64,000 nt of DNA. Origin: Spirodela intermedia. Lineage: Eukaryota; Streptophyta; Magnoliopsida; Alismatales; Araceae. Positions 1 through 12,804 of the stretch are shown piece by piece. Position 1 is the first letter of the stretch, and every line of letters begins with the position of its first letter. The stretch is from positions 3,804,001 to 3,868,000 of the forward strand of contig LR746271.1 of assembly GCA_902729315.2 (NCBI GenBank), read 5' to 3'. The position numbers were made by a program, and so were the translations under genes. The notes under the pieces were generated by a model. The model ran no database searches, had not been told where the DNA came from, and was given only the letters and a program-made list of their open reading frames with translations.

Positions 1-677
1 GTCGCATGAGGAAGGTACTACACATTGGTAGGTAGTGGATGCGTAGGTAAGGGGACGAGGAGTCACCATGCCAAGGCATGCAATGTAACATGACGATGAG
101 CAGTCACTATCCTTAAGTGCGTGGTTTGGTAGACAGGGAAGATCTACCTTTTAACAGGAAAGAGATCACTCCTTCCCAAAAGAAGCTGCCTGTTCCTGCA
201 TTATATAAGCTGCTCTACGAGAGAGGGCTTCTTGTTGGCACTGGTGGAGTGAAAAGGGTAAGTCAGACTGACAAGGCTACGACAAAAGTTCTTCAGCATT
301 TTGCATTATTGCCAGCAAAGATGTAGAGAGAGAGAGGGAGAGAGGGAGAGAGGGAGAGAGAGAGAGAGGGGGGGCACCGTGTGGCCCTTTTTCTCCCCTC
401 CCCTCCACAAGGTCCATCGATCACAAATCATTCACGCCATTAACAAGAAAAAATAAAATTGCAGGCTCTCCAGTTGTACACAGACCCTGATGAAACATTA
501 CACACCACCTCGGCCATCACTGTGTCCAAAAGCAGCCAAAGACAGCCAAGAACGACCCCCCCACCCCCACCTCCCTGAGGACACATGGAGTCTGGAGTAG
601 GGAAGAGGGAGATGAAAGAACCCGCCGCCGCCCTGCCACCGCCGGGAGGGAGGGGTGGGGGGCGGTGGCGGCCAGGT
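1..677. other. 3' flank of the XLG gene, with a GA-rich microsatellite
   Basis: No gene is supported here. A GA-rich simple repeat runs from about 325 to 374. A TATATAA string at 202-208 and an open frame at 117-326 without an ATG start are not enough to call a gene. The part nearest 677 is probably the 3' untranslated region of the minus-strand XLG gene. Confidence 0.6.
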
Positions 678-3600
678 TCACTCCTGGCGGATGAAAGGGG
701 AGGAGCTGATATCGGTGCTGAAGAAGGATTCATCGGCGAGCCCGTAGAGGTTCCCCTGCCTGGCGTCCTCCCATTTGAGGACCTCCCGTATGTACCTGAA
801 GGCCTCGTCCACCGTGGCCCGCTCCCTTGCCCGGGTCTGCCCCACAAAGAGCTTCTGCCTGGTGAGGGAGAAGTAGAGGTCCTTGAATTTACAGGCGATG
901 TAGTAGAAGGCGTGCCCCGCGAGTGACTGGCCGCTGCCGCCTTGGGCACTCACAGGGCTGAAGTCCCTGAACCACTCGCAGGTGGCCAGCGGGCTCCGGC
1001 CGATCTTCTCCTCAAAGGCGTCGTACTTGTTGAGCAGCAGCACGAAGGGGGTCCCCCTGAAGGAGGGGTGCCGCACCACCCCTTCGAAGAGGTCCCGGCT
1101 AGCCATCATCTTGTTCCTAGCTTGGCCCGGCCCGCGGGCCAACACCTGGTCGTAGTCGCTCAGCGCCACGCAGAAGATTACTGCCCGCGCGTCCTCGAAC
1201 ATCTCCAGCCACTTGCACCCCTCCGTCGGGCCCCTCAGGCTGGCCCGGATCAGCTGGTACCTGCAAAAAGAGAGAGGCAGAGAGAAAGGAGGTGGGGCAT
1301 TAGGCGCAGTTTCACCCATGAGGTTTGACTTGGCGTTTGAGTTCGAGAAGAGAGTTGACCTTGATAGGGGAGGCGGGCAGTCGTGCTTGTCCGGGTAGGG
1401 CTCCGATAGGGGATTCCGGTCGTCCAGGGAGAACTCGATGAAGGCGAGGCTGTTGCACTGGGTGACCCCCTCGGCGTACAAGATGTCCTTCTCGGAAGGT
1501 TCATAGTCGTTGCTGGATATCTCGATGGCCTGGAGACGGTTGAAACCTAAGTCAACGTGTGCCAGCCCATAAAGTCAACTTACGCTTTCCTTAAATGGAT
1601 ATTCCGGAATAACCGCAGAGATCTAGCATTAAAGATGCCTGTTGCCTAACAGATTAGCTAGTTCATCCGATTTGAGACTAATCTACACCATCCCTCAAAC
1701 AGAAAAACAGAGAAACCAAAAAACGATGCATTCGAAAAATAATTAATTTGCCTGTTAGTCAACTGCGGTATCTCTCACATTAAAGAAGATGCTTCCTACC
1801 CACAGGATATCAACCGGGTCAACCAATGTGCGGCTGATATAGCATCATAAAGACGAAAAAACAGAGAAAATAGAAAGAGTGGCATCTAAGTAGAATCAAC
1901 GGCCACAGAAAAGTTCTAGAATCTGGTTTAGACATACCTGATCGAGAAAATAGCTGGCAACATCAGGAAGGGAGTGCAATTCATTCTTCCGTTTGTATGT
2001 CTCTCGAATCGCCGGATCCTTCCAGAACTCATCCAGCACTGGAGCATATTCACGAGTCGCAGCTGGAAAGAAAGCCTCCAAGTCGCCCATAGCCATGATC
2101 TCCAGAAGCCAGTCAGAAAAATGCTTCAGCCTTTTGTTGATAGAATAAATACATGGCCTGGTTTCCCCCCCATCATCCCCTGAACAGACAACAATAAGTC
2201 ACTGAATGTTGCTTTTTTCTGCTATTCAAGATATTTTTTACTATGGACCTTAGTGTGGTCTGAAGAACATGAAGAAACCAATCCGAGATTGGAAGGCAGA
2301 TATAACGGAAGTCCATATCCATAAATTTGATCAGAGTGTTTTTTTTCTCAGAATGTTAGTATGCATGATGGTAGCATTGCATCCATGAGCATTTAGGGTA
2401 GACTGGAATTGCTCAAACTCTCAGCCCATATGAGGTGTGTCAATACTTGGAGAAATTATAAATAAGAATCAAGTACTAATTAGCTTAATGCTCGCATGAC
2501 AAGAACGTGTAAGAAAGATAATTAAATTCTGACCAAAGAAACAAAAAGAAGCGTCCTACAGTATTATAAACTAAAATAGAAAATATTTCCATGAACAAGT
2601 GAAACCTCAGTAAAACTGAGAACTAGAAATTTGGGCATCTAACAAGATGCCACCAAGATCGCATTAGACGGTAGTGAAGATGGGAATACAACTGAAGGAC
2701 AAAGAAAATGAAAGGAGAGTCGTACTTGCATCAGAGGCAGCAGCATCTATGGTACAGTTTTTCCCTTCCAAAGCTTCCTCTTCAAAGCGCTCCCGCCCTT
2801 CAAGCAAAGTGCCAAGATACTTGTACATGTTTCTTTGAATCATGAGTTTGATCTCATGCAATTCTTCCGGAGAAAACTTGTTTCCGTATAAGAACTTGGC
2901 CTGTTCAAGAGAGTAACAGGTTCATTCGCGGTCTTTAACAAGTAAAATCTCTCAAAATCCCCAAAAAATCACGATTCGAGATTATAAAATTCACATCAGG
3001 TCAATTGCATTATGGCTCCAAATGCGCATCATTCTTTTGAGAAATAGCTCAACATGAAACACAAAATTAGAAATGGCACAATGTGCAATACAGAATTTTG
3101 CAGGGAAATCCCTCCTTCTCACACTTAATTTAGCAAGTTAGAAAAGTGAGAACTGCATCCACAAAATCAGTGGAAACCCCACGAAATGATGGGCGACATT
3201 CACTCGTGTAACTTCATAACACATAAGTCAACAGATACGTAGATTGCAAAAAGCTAGAATTGAGGGAAATGAGAGTGAAAAAAGAAGACCTGCTTGAAGA
3301 TAGTGCTGGATCCTGAGCCTTCTGGACCAAGTAACAAGAGCTTCTGACCTACTTGATACATTGGCACAGACCTAGTTGAAAAAGTAGGCGAATGTTCACT
3401 TATCCCATTGGAATTCCCCGGCGGTGTTGGCAATGAGAATAAAGAACAAATGAGACGAGTTGATGCCTGACTAGCAAAGAACAAAAGTATTTAACAATCA
3501 ATCTACAACTCTAGGAAGAAACTTTTGAGCACAAGATTTATTTTACTCGGCTATAATGACAACATGAATAGTACCTTTCCCCAAATGTTTCCTTTAATAT

Positions 3601-6600
3601 TATTCTGACCCTCCTCCTCGTAGGAACCATCATCATATAGCCAGAAGTGAGTTTCCCTAGGACAATGTACCTTGGCCAACTGAAAAAGAAAATTAAATGA
3701 TAAAATGCATATCAAACGTTCAACATAAATCAATCACTTCTTAAAACCTGCGAACACGTTCTAGGAAAGTAGAAGATAGCAACTGAACAGAAAGAAATAT
3801 CGGGTAAAAACACACAATGGGCAATGTGGACAGAGATTTAAAAAGCACCAGAGAGTTTGAACAAAGATGAGCCTACAAACTAGTACTCTGAAGCTTGATA
3901 TCAAGAGAATCTGCTAGGGATTTTCGGGCAGAAAGCATCCTGAACAGGGTTCACCAACAGCTCTTGGTATTCATCCTCATTTGATAGTGGACCCATGCCA
4001 AACCGGACCATGACGTCAATAAAACCCCCAAAATGGAGATTAGGCTACTAATCTTCTCTTCTCAAACAAAGTATCTTGTCAATCCTATTATCATATAATC
4101 ATATTTAATAAAATACAAATCAAATATATAAATAAATAACAACTTTGCTGACTATTAAAGATTAAACCTACAATCTCTCACTAACTTCTGACCTTTCTCA
4201 ATTTTCCAGTACTGTATGCTTTATTCTCACATGACATTCTTCAGGCCTGTTTTTCGTGATAGTACAAAGTCATCTGCAGCCCTTTCCGGTGCAGATGCAG
4301 CACGTTACTTCATTTCTGCAATGCTCGACCTTGTTCACTTTTTTCCACATATCAAATTGATTTTTCAGCAGTCGCAATATTCATTCAGTTTCTTCTCCTC
4401 ATGTATTCCCGTCGATTATTCCTTGTTTTCTGCCGTTGACCCAGCAAACCGACAAACCCCATCTCTTGGAGAAGAGACTATGCTATAGATGATGGCATCT
4501 TGACGATCTCCCCTTGATGAATTGGCAGAGGAACGTGAGTATGACCATGCTATCAACACGATACTAAAAATTAGTGAAGGGCCCTAGCAATGGTTGTGAT
4601 GGGTTTAATCTTCGAAAGATACAGAAAAGGGCATGGCAGCATCCTTTTTTCCACTTCATTATTTCCCCCTCTTCTGCTCCTTGCTTCCTTGCTTGTTTGC
4701 CAACCAAACCTCCGAATTCCTTTCCGCTTTTTTACTTATTTTTCCCTTCTCTTCCTTTTACTTTTCCTTTTTCGTGCATAACGCGTATTTAGACAAAAGT
4801 CAGAGACAGGGGAGGCTGAAATCAATTACAATTCACCAGATTTCAAACCTTCGAGATGAAAAAACCAAAAATATTGGGAGAGTATTTGATTGCACAGAGC
4901 AGAGAAAAGCTAATAACGCAAAGCTGCACAAATAAAGTACGTCTGATGTATGAGGAATGAGGCCACGATGACACACATTAACAGGAACACGAGATTGGCC
5001 AAGTCATATTATTTGGCATTTTGAAGGAACCCATGAAGCAAATATATGAGTCAAGAATCTATCCACGTTGGGAATGAAAGCTCCACGCATAAGTTCTATT
5101 TGATGTACAGGAACATGAGATTTGTGGTGGCGCCCTCGCTTGAATTGCATTATAGCGAACAAATAAAAGAACTGTATCATGACAATGTTTGTGAAAGAAG
5201 TTACATAAGACGATGGCTCCAGCTGTGCTTGAGCTCCTCACAGCTATGCCATGCATAATTTGATCAAATAAGGCCAAACAAAAATTCACCTTCAATACTC
5301 TGAGCTCTGTCTTTGTGATTTCACGGCCATTTATGTACACCTGTGTGTTGCCGTTGCTTGCGTCAGTCCGTAGCTTCCCCCCTACATTTAGCTTTGAACT
5401 AATGATTAAATGAGGCTTCTCGCCCTCCTGAAATCCGACACATACAAGAACCAGTTAGCCTCCAAAGAAAGTAAAAGACGAGTAAAAACAGTTTCGGGGC
5501 CAGCAGACTATCCAACACTGATGAACAATCAGGAAACTATCTGGACAAAACAAGGATAGAATAAAGAAAAGGCTGATATTTTCCTGCTTCTATTCTAGCT
5601 AAATATTTCTGTCTCGAGAAAAAAAAAAAAAGAGGAAAAGAACATCGGTCGATTTTTTGTCCCCGATTTCTAGAGAGTGGATGATTCTCTGTGATTAGCG
5701 GGCCTTCTCCAAATTCTCATGCCTCTGTAGGAACCAGGGGGAACAAGTGCTCGCTTTATTTTTATCAGGCTTTCAGGATGAAATTTGGATGGTATTCGAG
5801 GGAGGGGGGAGAAGAGGGAAAGAGATGAGGCGAAGAAATCCATCTCTCACCTTACCCCACAGCCCAGAGTCCTTGTCGTACCAGTATCGCCCCGGCTTCA
5901 ACCTTCGAGGAGGAATAGGGCAACCAAGGATCTCATCCAGCTCTTCCTGCCTCAGTGGTCGTCCGTTCACAACCAGCTGCTCCGGAAGCAGCTGGTTCGC
6001 TGGGCATTCCTTCTCCGCCTTCATGATCTGCCGCACCTCCAGGGGGCTGCACAGTCTACAGAGCATCCTCGAGCTCTTCCCCAGGCTCGACCTCTTCGAC
6101 TCGTCGATCGGGCGTCCGATGCAGCTCACGCACTTCCTCCCCTCCGGCATAGAGCCCATAGCCTTGAGCACACAATTGCTACAGTACCTCGAATCACACA
6201 CCAGACAGGCTTCCCTCTCCCTCAAGACGTTCCCCTTCCCACACCTGGAGCATACTCCTCTCTTCCTCTCCCCGATCCGGCCCTCAGAGATGGCACCGGA
6301 CCGACCAATTGGTTCGGAAACTTCATCTTCATCCCTCCCCGGCTCATCCACATGGTTAAACGTCACCGCCGCAGGTTCCGCCGGAGATCCGGAAGGGGGA
6401 CTCTGATCATGGACAGAAGAAGACGACGCCCTCGGACTGTACGCCTCCTCTCCCTCCGATTCCATCATCTCCTGTCTCTGCGACCGCTCCACAGCACCAA
6501 GGAACCGCTGGCTCAACCGCCGGCTGAGACTGGTTCTTCTCTGCGGAGCCAAGTATTCCTGAACGGACACCAGAGAAGAAGCAGACTGGCCCATGAGGAA

Positions 6601-6819
6601 GCGTGCATCCACGGGATGGATTTGGGGGACGTCGTGAGGAACCGTAGGGCCGACATACTCCATCGCTATCGAGTAGTCGAGCTGCTCCTCGTCCGGAACA
6701 GGCGCCCCCGGAGGAAGCATCCTCATCAACATCTCCTTCCATGCCCTCTCCTCCCCCTCCTTCTCCTCCGCCGCCACCGCCGAAGCAGCAGCAGCAGCCG
6801 CAGCAGCCGCAGCAGCCAT
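678..6819 (-). CDS. Extra-large G protein (XLG1/XLG3 type), 8 exons
   Basis: Plant-specific non-canonical G-alpha subunit that pairs with G-beta-gamma at the plasma membrane or nucleus in defence, root and hormone signalling. Exons from 5' to 3': 6819-5851, 5427-5290, 3679-3575, 3466-3290, 2900-2726, 2179-1938, 1529-1360 and 1260-678. They total 2559 nt, giving 852 aa, the usual XLG1/XLG3 size. The start ATG at 6819-6817 opens a 12-alanine GCN run. A cysteine-rich region (about residues 190-257) has CxxC pairs at 190/193, 205/208, 213/216, 230/233 and 254/257. The G-alpha-like half follows. The P-loop at about 451-459 reads GPEGSGSST, so the canonical Lys is Ser. The G3 DVGGQR motif is replaced by a non-matching stretch before KWLEMFED. 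The G4 motif NKYD is intact. The protein ends SSSPFIRQE. Degenerate G1 and G3 motifs are normal for XLGs. Intron 7 (1261-1359) is 99 nt and stop-free in frame. Borders are inferred from GT-AG sites and phase; XLG1 and XLG3 were not separated. Confidence 0.93.
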
Positions 6820-7670
6820 CTCTCCTAACTCTGGATCAGAGCAACCCTCAGAGGCCGTCCATGACAGGATGCCGGGAAGGTCGCCGGCAGGAGCTCCTCT
6901 TGGTCGCCGCTTGGTCGCCGCCGCCTGTCGGAAACGAGCTCAAGTCCGGCGGCGGCAACCCCGAACGGACCCGTATTCACACCGGCTAGCGTCTTAATGG
7001 GGCTCCGTTAAATGTGGCGCCTCCTACCTACGCCATTGACGTAAGCCGTGCCATTTAAATGACTAAAATATCCCTACCCAACCCAAAGAAGTCAACGGCA
7101 AGTTGGTTATTATCAAACTTTATTGTCGTATCTCAAATAGAGCGTATGTATAAGCCTTCAATCTCATGAAATCCATTTTAAAATAATTTGAGGGCCGGAA
7201 TCAATGAATTTTAAAATGCGTAAAGGGTATTCGTCTCATCACTTACAATTTTCCAATTTCACGATGATATTTCTCATGTTCCGGCGGAGCAGAGTAATAA
7301 GATTAGAATTTTGGCGCGAAACCTCTATGATATGGCAGACATAGTGGAAGCCTAACATGGACCGCGGGATACGATAAAGACTACTCGGCAGGACGGCAGA
7401 CTAGTCCGTTAGACCTGGTATGGTACGGTTTTGATGTCGGTCTATCACTGTTATCGAGCAAGTTATATTTATATCCTTGTTTAAAATATCTTTTACATGG
7501 AAGATATTATTAGAAATATTATTATATTCTTAGCCTCAGATAGGGGTTTTAGGTGTATTATTGTGGTCAGGTTAGGCTATCTGATCGAACTCCAAACATG
7601 AAAGCGGATAAACTGGGTTTAGGGTAGATATCTTATGAAACGTATGCTTGGCCAGAGAGAGGCAAGGAGG

Positions 7671-7672
<2 letters not shown>

Positions 7673-7748
<76 letters not shown>
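7673..7748. repeat. Compound (GT)n(GA)n microsatellite
   Basis: About 21 GT dinucleotides (7673-7714) run directly into about 17 GA dinucleotides. It is an uninterrupted compound simple repeat and therefore probably length-variable. Confidence 0.98.
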
Positions 7749-7750
<2 letters not shown>

Positions 7751-9182
7751 ATGATATTTAAACTAAAGTGATACGAGTTGAAAGGACCTCTACCCCTCAA
7801 CTAACACACTAATCGTAAGGTTGACTATCTTGCTATTTAGTATGAATCCTACATACAAGATGACTTAATGGTACTTAGATTTATTAGCACGTGGGGATGC
7901 TAGTGTTATATTTTTTTAATTATATTTGTCTTTTAAGTTGACAAAAAAAATAGTAAATGTTATTAGTCCACTGATTATATGTTATTTTATTTGGTTTATT
8001 TTCTCTCTAAGTTGATATAAATATTTGCTTTTAACCACTAAAAAGTTTTACAAGAATTTGACATTGATTGAATATATTTTTGAGTTAGTTTGTCTTTTTA
8101 AGAAATTGACTAACTCACTTTAACTCACTTATAAGTGACAAAAAGGAAAAGTAACATGTATTGAATAATAATTTATCAAATCCATGCAATTTGTGGTAAA
8201 CTTATGGTACAATATTTAAGAACTGAGCTATTAGTCCTGAGATCTACAATGTAGTATATCAAACTAGTGTTATAGTGATGCATGCTCGTGTTATGATAAC
8301 TACTATTCATAAACTCATCGTATGCAAGAATTAAAGCAATAGATTATGACATAGCCATTGGAGTGTTGGTCTAAATGAGACATCACATGGCCTATGAAGG
8401 GGTAAATTGATCTTTTTAATTCTCTCTATTAATCATGATTTATGTCAAAAGTGTTAGAAACAAGATTCAAAGTGGTTCAACACACATGGACTAACTCCAC
8501 TCTCTAAAGATTATGTCAATTGGCTCTACTAACTCATGTTTGTATAGTTGTTGAACACAAACTTTCAGCTAGTCTCCACTATATCTCATGGCTCTAACCA
8601 AACCAAGTATTTCACAAAAAATATTTATTCCATATTTACAACTATATGAGGCTCACTTGATTATTGTCCACATGATCTCTTCTTGATTTAAAACTCTACA
8701 TTAAATTAAGTATTATATGTCATATAAAAAATAAGCACAAATAGATGCTCTTAAGAATTTGATAAGTAGCTTATGATGGTGTAAATTATAGGCCCAAAAA
8801 AGTAAACATATTTTGTGGTGTGAATGTACTTGAGAGAAAATTGTTGAATTCAAAATTTCAATGATTTTTCCTTTCTTAGGACTTTAAAGATGCATTAGAA
8901 CATTCTTCTCAATTTTTGCAATATTTATTAATACATAAAGTGGTTAAAGATAGTCATCAAATGGCTAGTGGCACACCCTAATGACTAAATTTAAGGGAAT
9001 TGTAACTTTATGTCATTTTCCTAATTATTCTTGTGACGTCATTCCCCTTCATGTCTTCTTTTCATGACTACTCACTTCATTTAATGAAGAATAAATTGAA
9101 AAGTTCTAGGAATATTAAAATAAAATAAAATAAAAAGGGAAATGGAATATTATTGTAATGTGAAATCACTATTTTTATGCAC

Positions 9183-9280
9183 TTTCTTCAATTTTAAGGG
9201 CTTGTTCCTTATAGATGTTTTGACTCATTTCTTCAATTTTAAGGACTTGTTCTTTGTAGATGTTTTGACTCATTTCTTCA
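9183..9280. repeat. 45-bp tandem repeat, 2.2 copies
   Basis: Units at 9183-9227 and 9228-9272 differ at only a few positions. A partial third unit, TTTCTTCA, runs from 9273 to 9280. Nothing suggests that it is coding. Confidence 0.9.
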
Positions 9281-12157
9281 AGTGATAAATTAGATTATTT
9301 CATATCTTATGAGTCAACTCACTTTCTTGGTTACTAAAGAGACAAAAGATTTTTCATGAATGGGCTCACTCATATGCCTACTTGGTTTTTTTTCATTATA
9401 AGTGAGTTGATTCACTTGTTATAGTAGTGAATAAAGAATTTAACATGCAATATTATTATATTACCCTTATTTAAATTGATCTAAATCAAGTAATCTTTGA
9501 ATTTTATTAATTATGGATTAATTTCTTTAATTCACTACACACTTTACAAAAATTTTAATTGCTGGTATTTAAGAATGGCTAGTTTGATTATGCATGGCAT
9601 GCTAGTTTAAATACCAAGTTATGCATTGAATTCATAATACTTTTACTAACTTTAAATTCAATGTTTAAGGATAAATCAGATTTTTGAATTCAATTAAAAT
9701 GTTTAATTAGTCGATTAAATTGTCCACAAGTGCACATGTTTAAGATCAGCCAACTAAAAGCTAAATATTAAATTTATCACGATTAATTAACAAGATACAC
9801 TTTTGACTTAAATTAACATTACACTAATGGTAAATCAAAGTTGAAAAAAAAATTGGAGAATGATCTAGTTAGTGGTCTAAGGAGTAAGTCAAAATCTCAC
9901 ACTGGTCATATTCATGTATACATATATACTCATTGGTAAGAGACTTCAAAGATGAACAAGATGCAACAAACCATGCAAGGAAATTCATAAATTTAAATTT
10001 ATTATGAATTTTATAAAAGTAAAAAAATATGATTTCAAGTGTTTATGTGATATCTAATGGACTGGTTTTCAGCTGTTAGTAGCTAATGTAAATTCGTATT
10101 AGATGTGTCAAATCTACATTGTATAAAAAAGACACTTCACCTTACACCAAATAGAAAAGAGAAAGAAATAACAATGTTGATATCCACCATTCAATAAGTT
10201 TGCATTAGCCTATATGATAAATCATGGTAAACTATATGCACACCCTCCCCCCCCCCCCCCAAGACTAGAAAAGTCACTTAGATGCTACAAACCTTACATG
10301 GTGCCTTTCTAAGTCACCATTATAAAGGTTGAAAGGCTAGTTACTATCACCATTTGACACCTAGGAAAAGAAGAAAATTATTTAGAGAAATTTTACACTC
10401 ATAGCAAGAAGGACATTGTATAAGAGAAAAATGGTAGCAACACAAATATGAGATCACAACTGAATTAATATTGAAAATCATATATACCTTATATGTGATT
10501 CTTTATTAATCATTTCCTCATGAGAAATGAGTTGACTCACTTAATATGAGTAACAACTTCCTTATTAGGAGTCATCTCATGGAGAATCCTTATATCCTCT
10601 ATACTAAAGGAATTGAATAGAGAGTAACTTACTAGAAAAAGAGAACTTGATTTATCACTTATAGAATTGAGTTCTCCATCTAGGGAGAACAATGCATATA
10701 TAAATAGATAAAAAAGGTATTGAAGCATATACAATGGTAAATATATAATTTTACATTAGAAAAATATTTAAATATCTTTCTTATCCTTGATTGCATTTCA
10801 AATTCTCTAGTCAATTTTATGAAATTTTATTTGAAGCTTTTAGATTTGATTTTATTGCAAAGGTTTTAATTTAATTTTTTAAAACAAGATGTGAGTCCAC
10901 TCAAAGTAGTCAAAAGCATCACTATATGAAAAACAGTTACCATACAAACTACTACAATGATGTCAAAGACCAGCAGTTATAGTGTTATAGCTGTTAAGTT
11001 GACCTTTAAAATTATTCTTTTAACCATTGAGAATGTAAAAATTAACAAAGATCTAACTCACCATATCACACCATGAAATCCATTCCACCTTCTCTCTAAA
11101 GCATACAAATGTCTCATCTTTAATGAGACCTTCAAATCAAATAATTCACACCACTAGAAACTACACACTAAATCTGTAATAACATTATGTTTTTTTATTT
11201 AATATTTGAGTACTTTTAGTACTCTATGTTACGTAAGAGTAGTTGAGTGTTAACTTGGTAGGCCTTCCCTAGATATGTAAGTCTGTTAGGAAAGTTAAGA
11301 GGAAATAATTAAGTTGGCTAGAGTCATCAGATCTACTATGAGGTGAGCCAAAGCATGACATGATTTTTATAGAGTGAAAGATGTTAAGTGACTAAAACTA
11401 CTATAATTCTTGGTTTCTAATATTGATCGGAAATATAAATTTAGAAAGAGGATTAAAAAAAGATTGACTCAACCCCCTCCTTTTCATTCTTATCATTGCC
11501 TTCATTAAAGCAAGAAAACAAATCATCTTATTTGACTCCATTCACTTTGCATTCTATTGAAACAAATCTCTTCAAGTATCCAACTAATTAGACTTAAATA
11601 CAAAGCATGGCTTAGCCCATATATGGATAATATTCATCAAGACTATAGTAGACTTTCAGAATGGCCATGCCTCACAAAATTGATCTCAGTTTGCTCTAAG
11701 TTTGTGAACTTAGCTTAACCAAATATTTATCTATATTAGAGCACCATGATCACTATGAAACCATGGCACCTTTGAAAGAAATGACTTAATGATTACCTAG
11801 CTCTATATGAACTCATGTAATATTTTAGAAATTATCATTACCCTTTTAAAAATATTACTTGTTGAATAATTATTCCTAAAAATAAAAGCTCTTCCTCAAC
11901 CTAAGTAATACAAAGTACATAAATTATCAATTATCTTTGCACGCTATATATGCGTTATTTTTACAAAATTAATTATTCGTACTCTTATTATGTAAAAAAT
12001 CATATCATAGCGTCAAGGAAGCAAATGAAATTATGGCTTCAATTGGATCAATGTTAATTGAGAAACACATGATATCATAATTCGGGCCAATAGGGTCCGT
12101 CCAGAAAGTTCTGGATGCATCTAGTTATAACAAGCTCGGTTTATGGCGACTGGGTCC

Positions 12158-12191
12158 GCCACGTCGAGGCCCGCTTCGAAATCGACGTGGC
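12158..12191. promoter_or_regulatory. Inverted pair of ACGT elements upstream of the DUF760 gene
   Basis: GCCACGTCGA at 12158-12167 and its exact reverse complement TCGACGTGGC at 12182-12191 are separated by 14 bp. Each arm holds a CACGTC/GACGTG core, the hybrid C/G-box class bound by bZIP factors such as HY5. The pair lies about 450 bp upstream of the TATA-like box. An ATTGG (inverted CCAAT) occurs shortly downstream, near 12229. The arrangement is seen directly; use by bZIP factors is inferred. Confidence 0.5.
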
Positions 12192-12634
12192 CGGATCACG
12201 TTCGCGGATTTTTGCGTGGCGATTTCTCATTGGTGGACTTCTATCTCCACGAGCCGCCCGCAACCGTAGCCGAAGGATTGTGAGGCCACGATTTTACACG
12301 GCTTCGGACGCGTCATATTTCTCGCCGTGGGATCGTTCATGGTATCTCTCCTTCGGCAGAAAATCTCAAAGCTGTATTGCATACGAACCCTATTATTTAA
12401 CTAATATGAAATATACTCACACGTAACTATAATTATCTTTTCACTCGCAGACGAAACTGTCAGTGTATGAAGAGACGATGTTTATAAGATAAATTACCAA
12501 CATAACCTTCTTAGTTTCTGATTGACCACAAGAGCTCTCTCTCTTCCCTTCTGAAAATAGCCCAGTGGTATATAAGTAATTTACAGAAAAAAATGAGTAG
12601 AATATTATAGCCAGAAAATCAGAGGACCCTAGTA

Positions 12635-12643
12635 CTATAAATA
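12635..12643 (+). promoter_or_regulatory. Probable TATA box of the DUF760 gene
   Basis: CTATAAATA at 12635-12643 matches the plant TATA consensus. It lies 162 bp before the ATG at 12805 and would place transcription start near 12665-12675. A second TATATAAG at 12569-12576 is a weaker alternative. Confidence 0.55.
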
Positions 12644-12804
12644 AGTACGCCTCCTCTGCAACAAGAGCCCATCCTCTTTTCAGAGCTGTCGGCGGCGAGG
12701 TTCTCTTGCCTGGTCAGATTTGGCGTGCCCCTTGTGAGGGTAGGGTTCGTCTTCCCCTTTGTATCGCCCCCTCCTCCCGCGAAGGATCTGCTCTGGTGCC
12801 GGAG

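Larger units (their letters stand above)
6820..12100. other. AT-rich intergenic region
   Basis: About 5.3 kb between the divergently transcribed XLG and DUF760 genes. The first 200 bases are GC-rich and probably hold the XLG 5' leader and promoter, although I see no clear TATA box. The rest is AT-rich with no open frame I can support. It contains a GT/GA microsatellite, a short tandem repeat, a run of 14 C at 10247-10260 and scattered GTTGACTCA-like words. A string near 11460-11510 of the form ACTCAACCCCCTCC resembles retroelement-derived sequence, so old decayed elements are likely. Confidence 0.7.

Noticed and set aside
4574-4935. Overlapping plus-strand open frames rich in Phe, Leu and Pro
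   Set aside because: They lie in a large XLG intron in a pyrimidine-rich tract, with no recognisable content.
12115-12426. 103-codon open frame upstream of the DUF760 gene
   Set aside because: No family similarity, overlaps the putative promoter and has no splice link to the gene.
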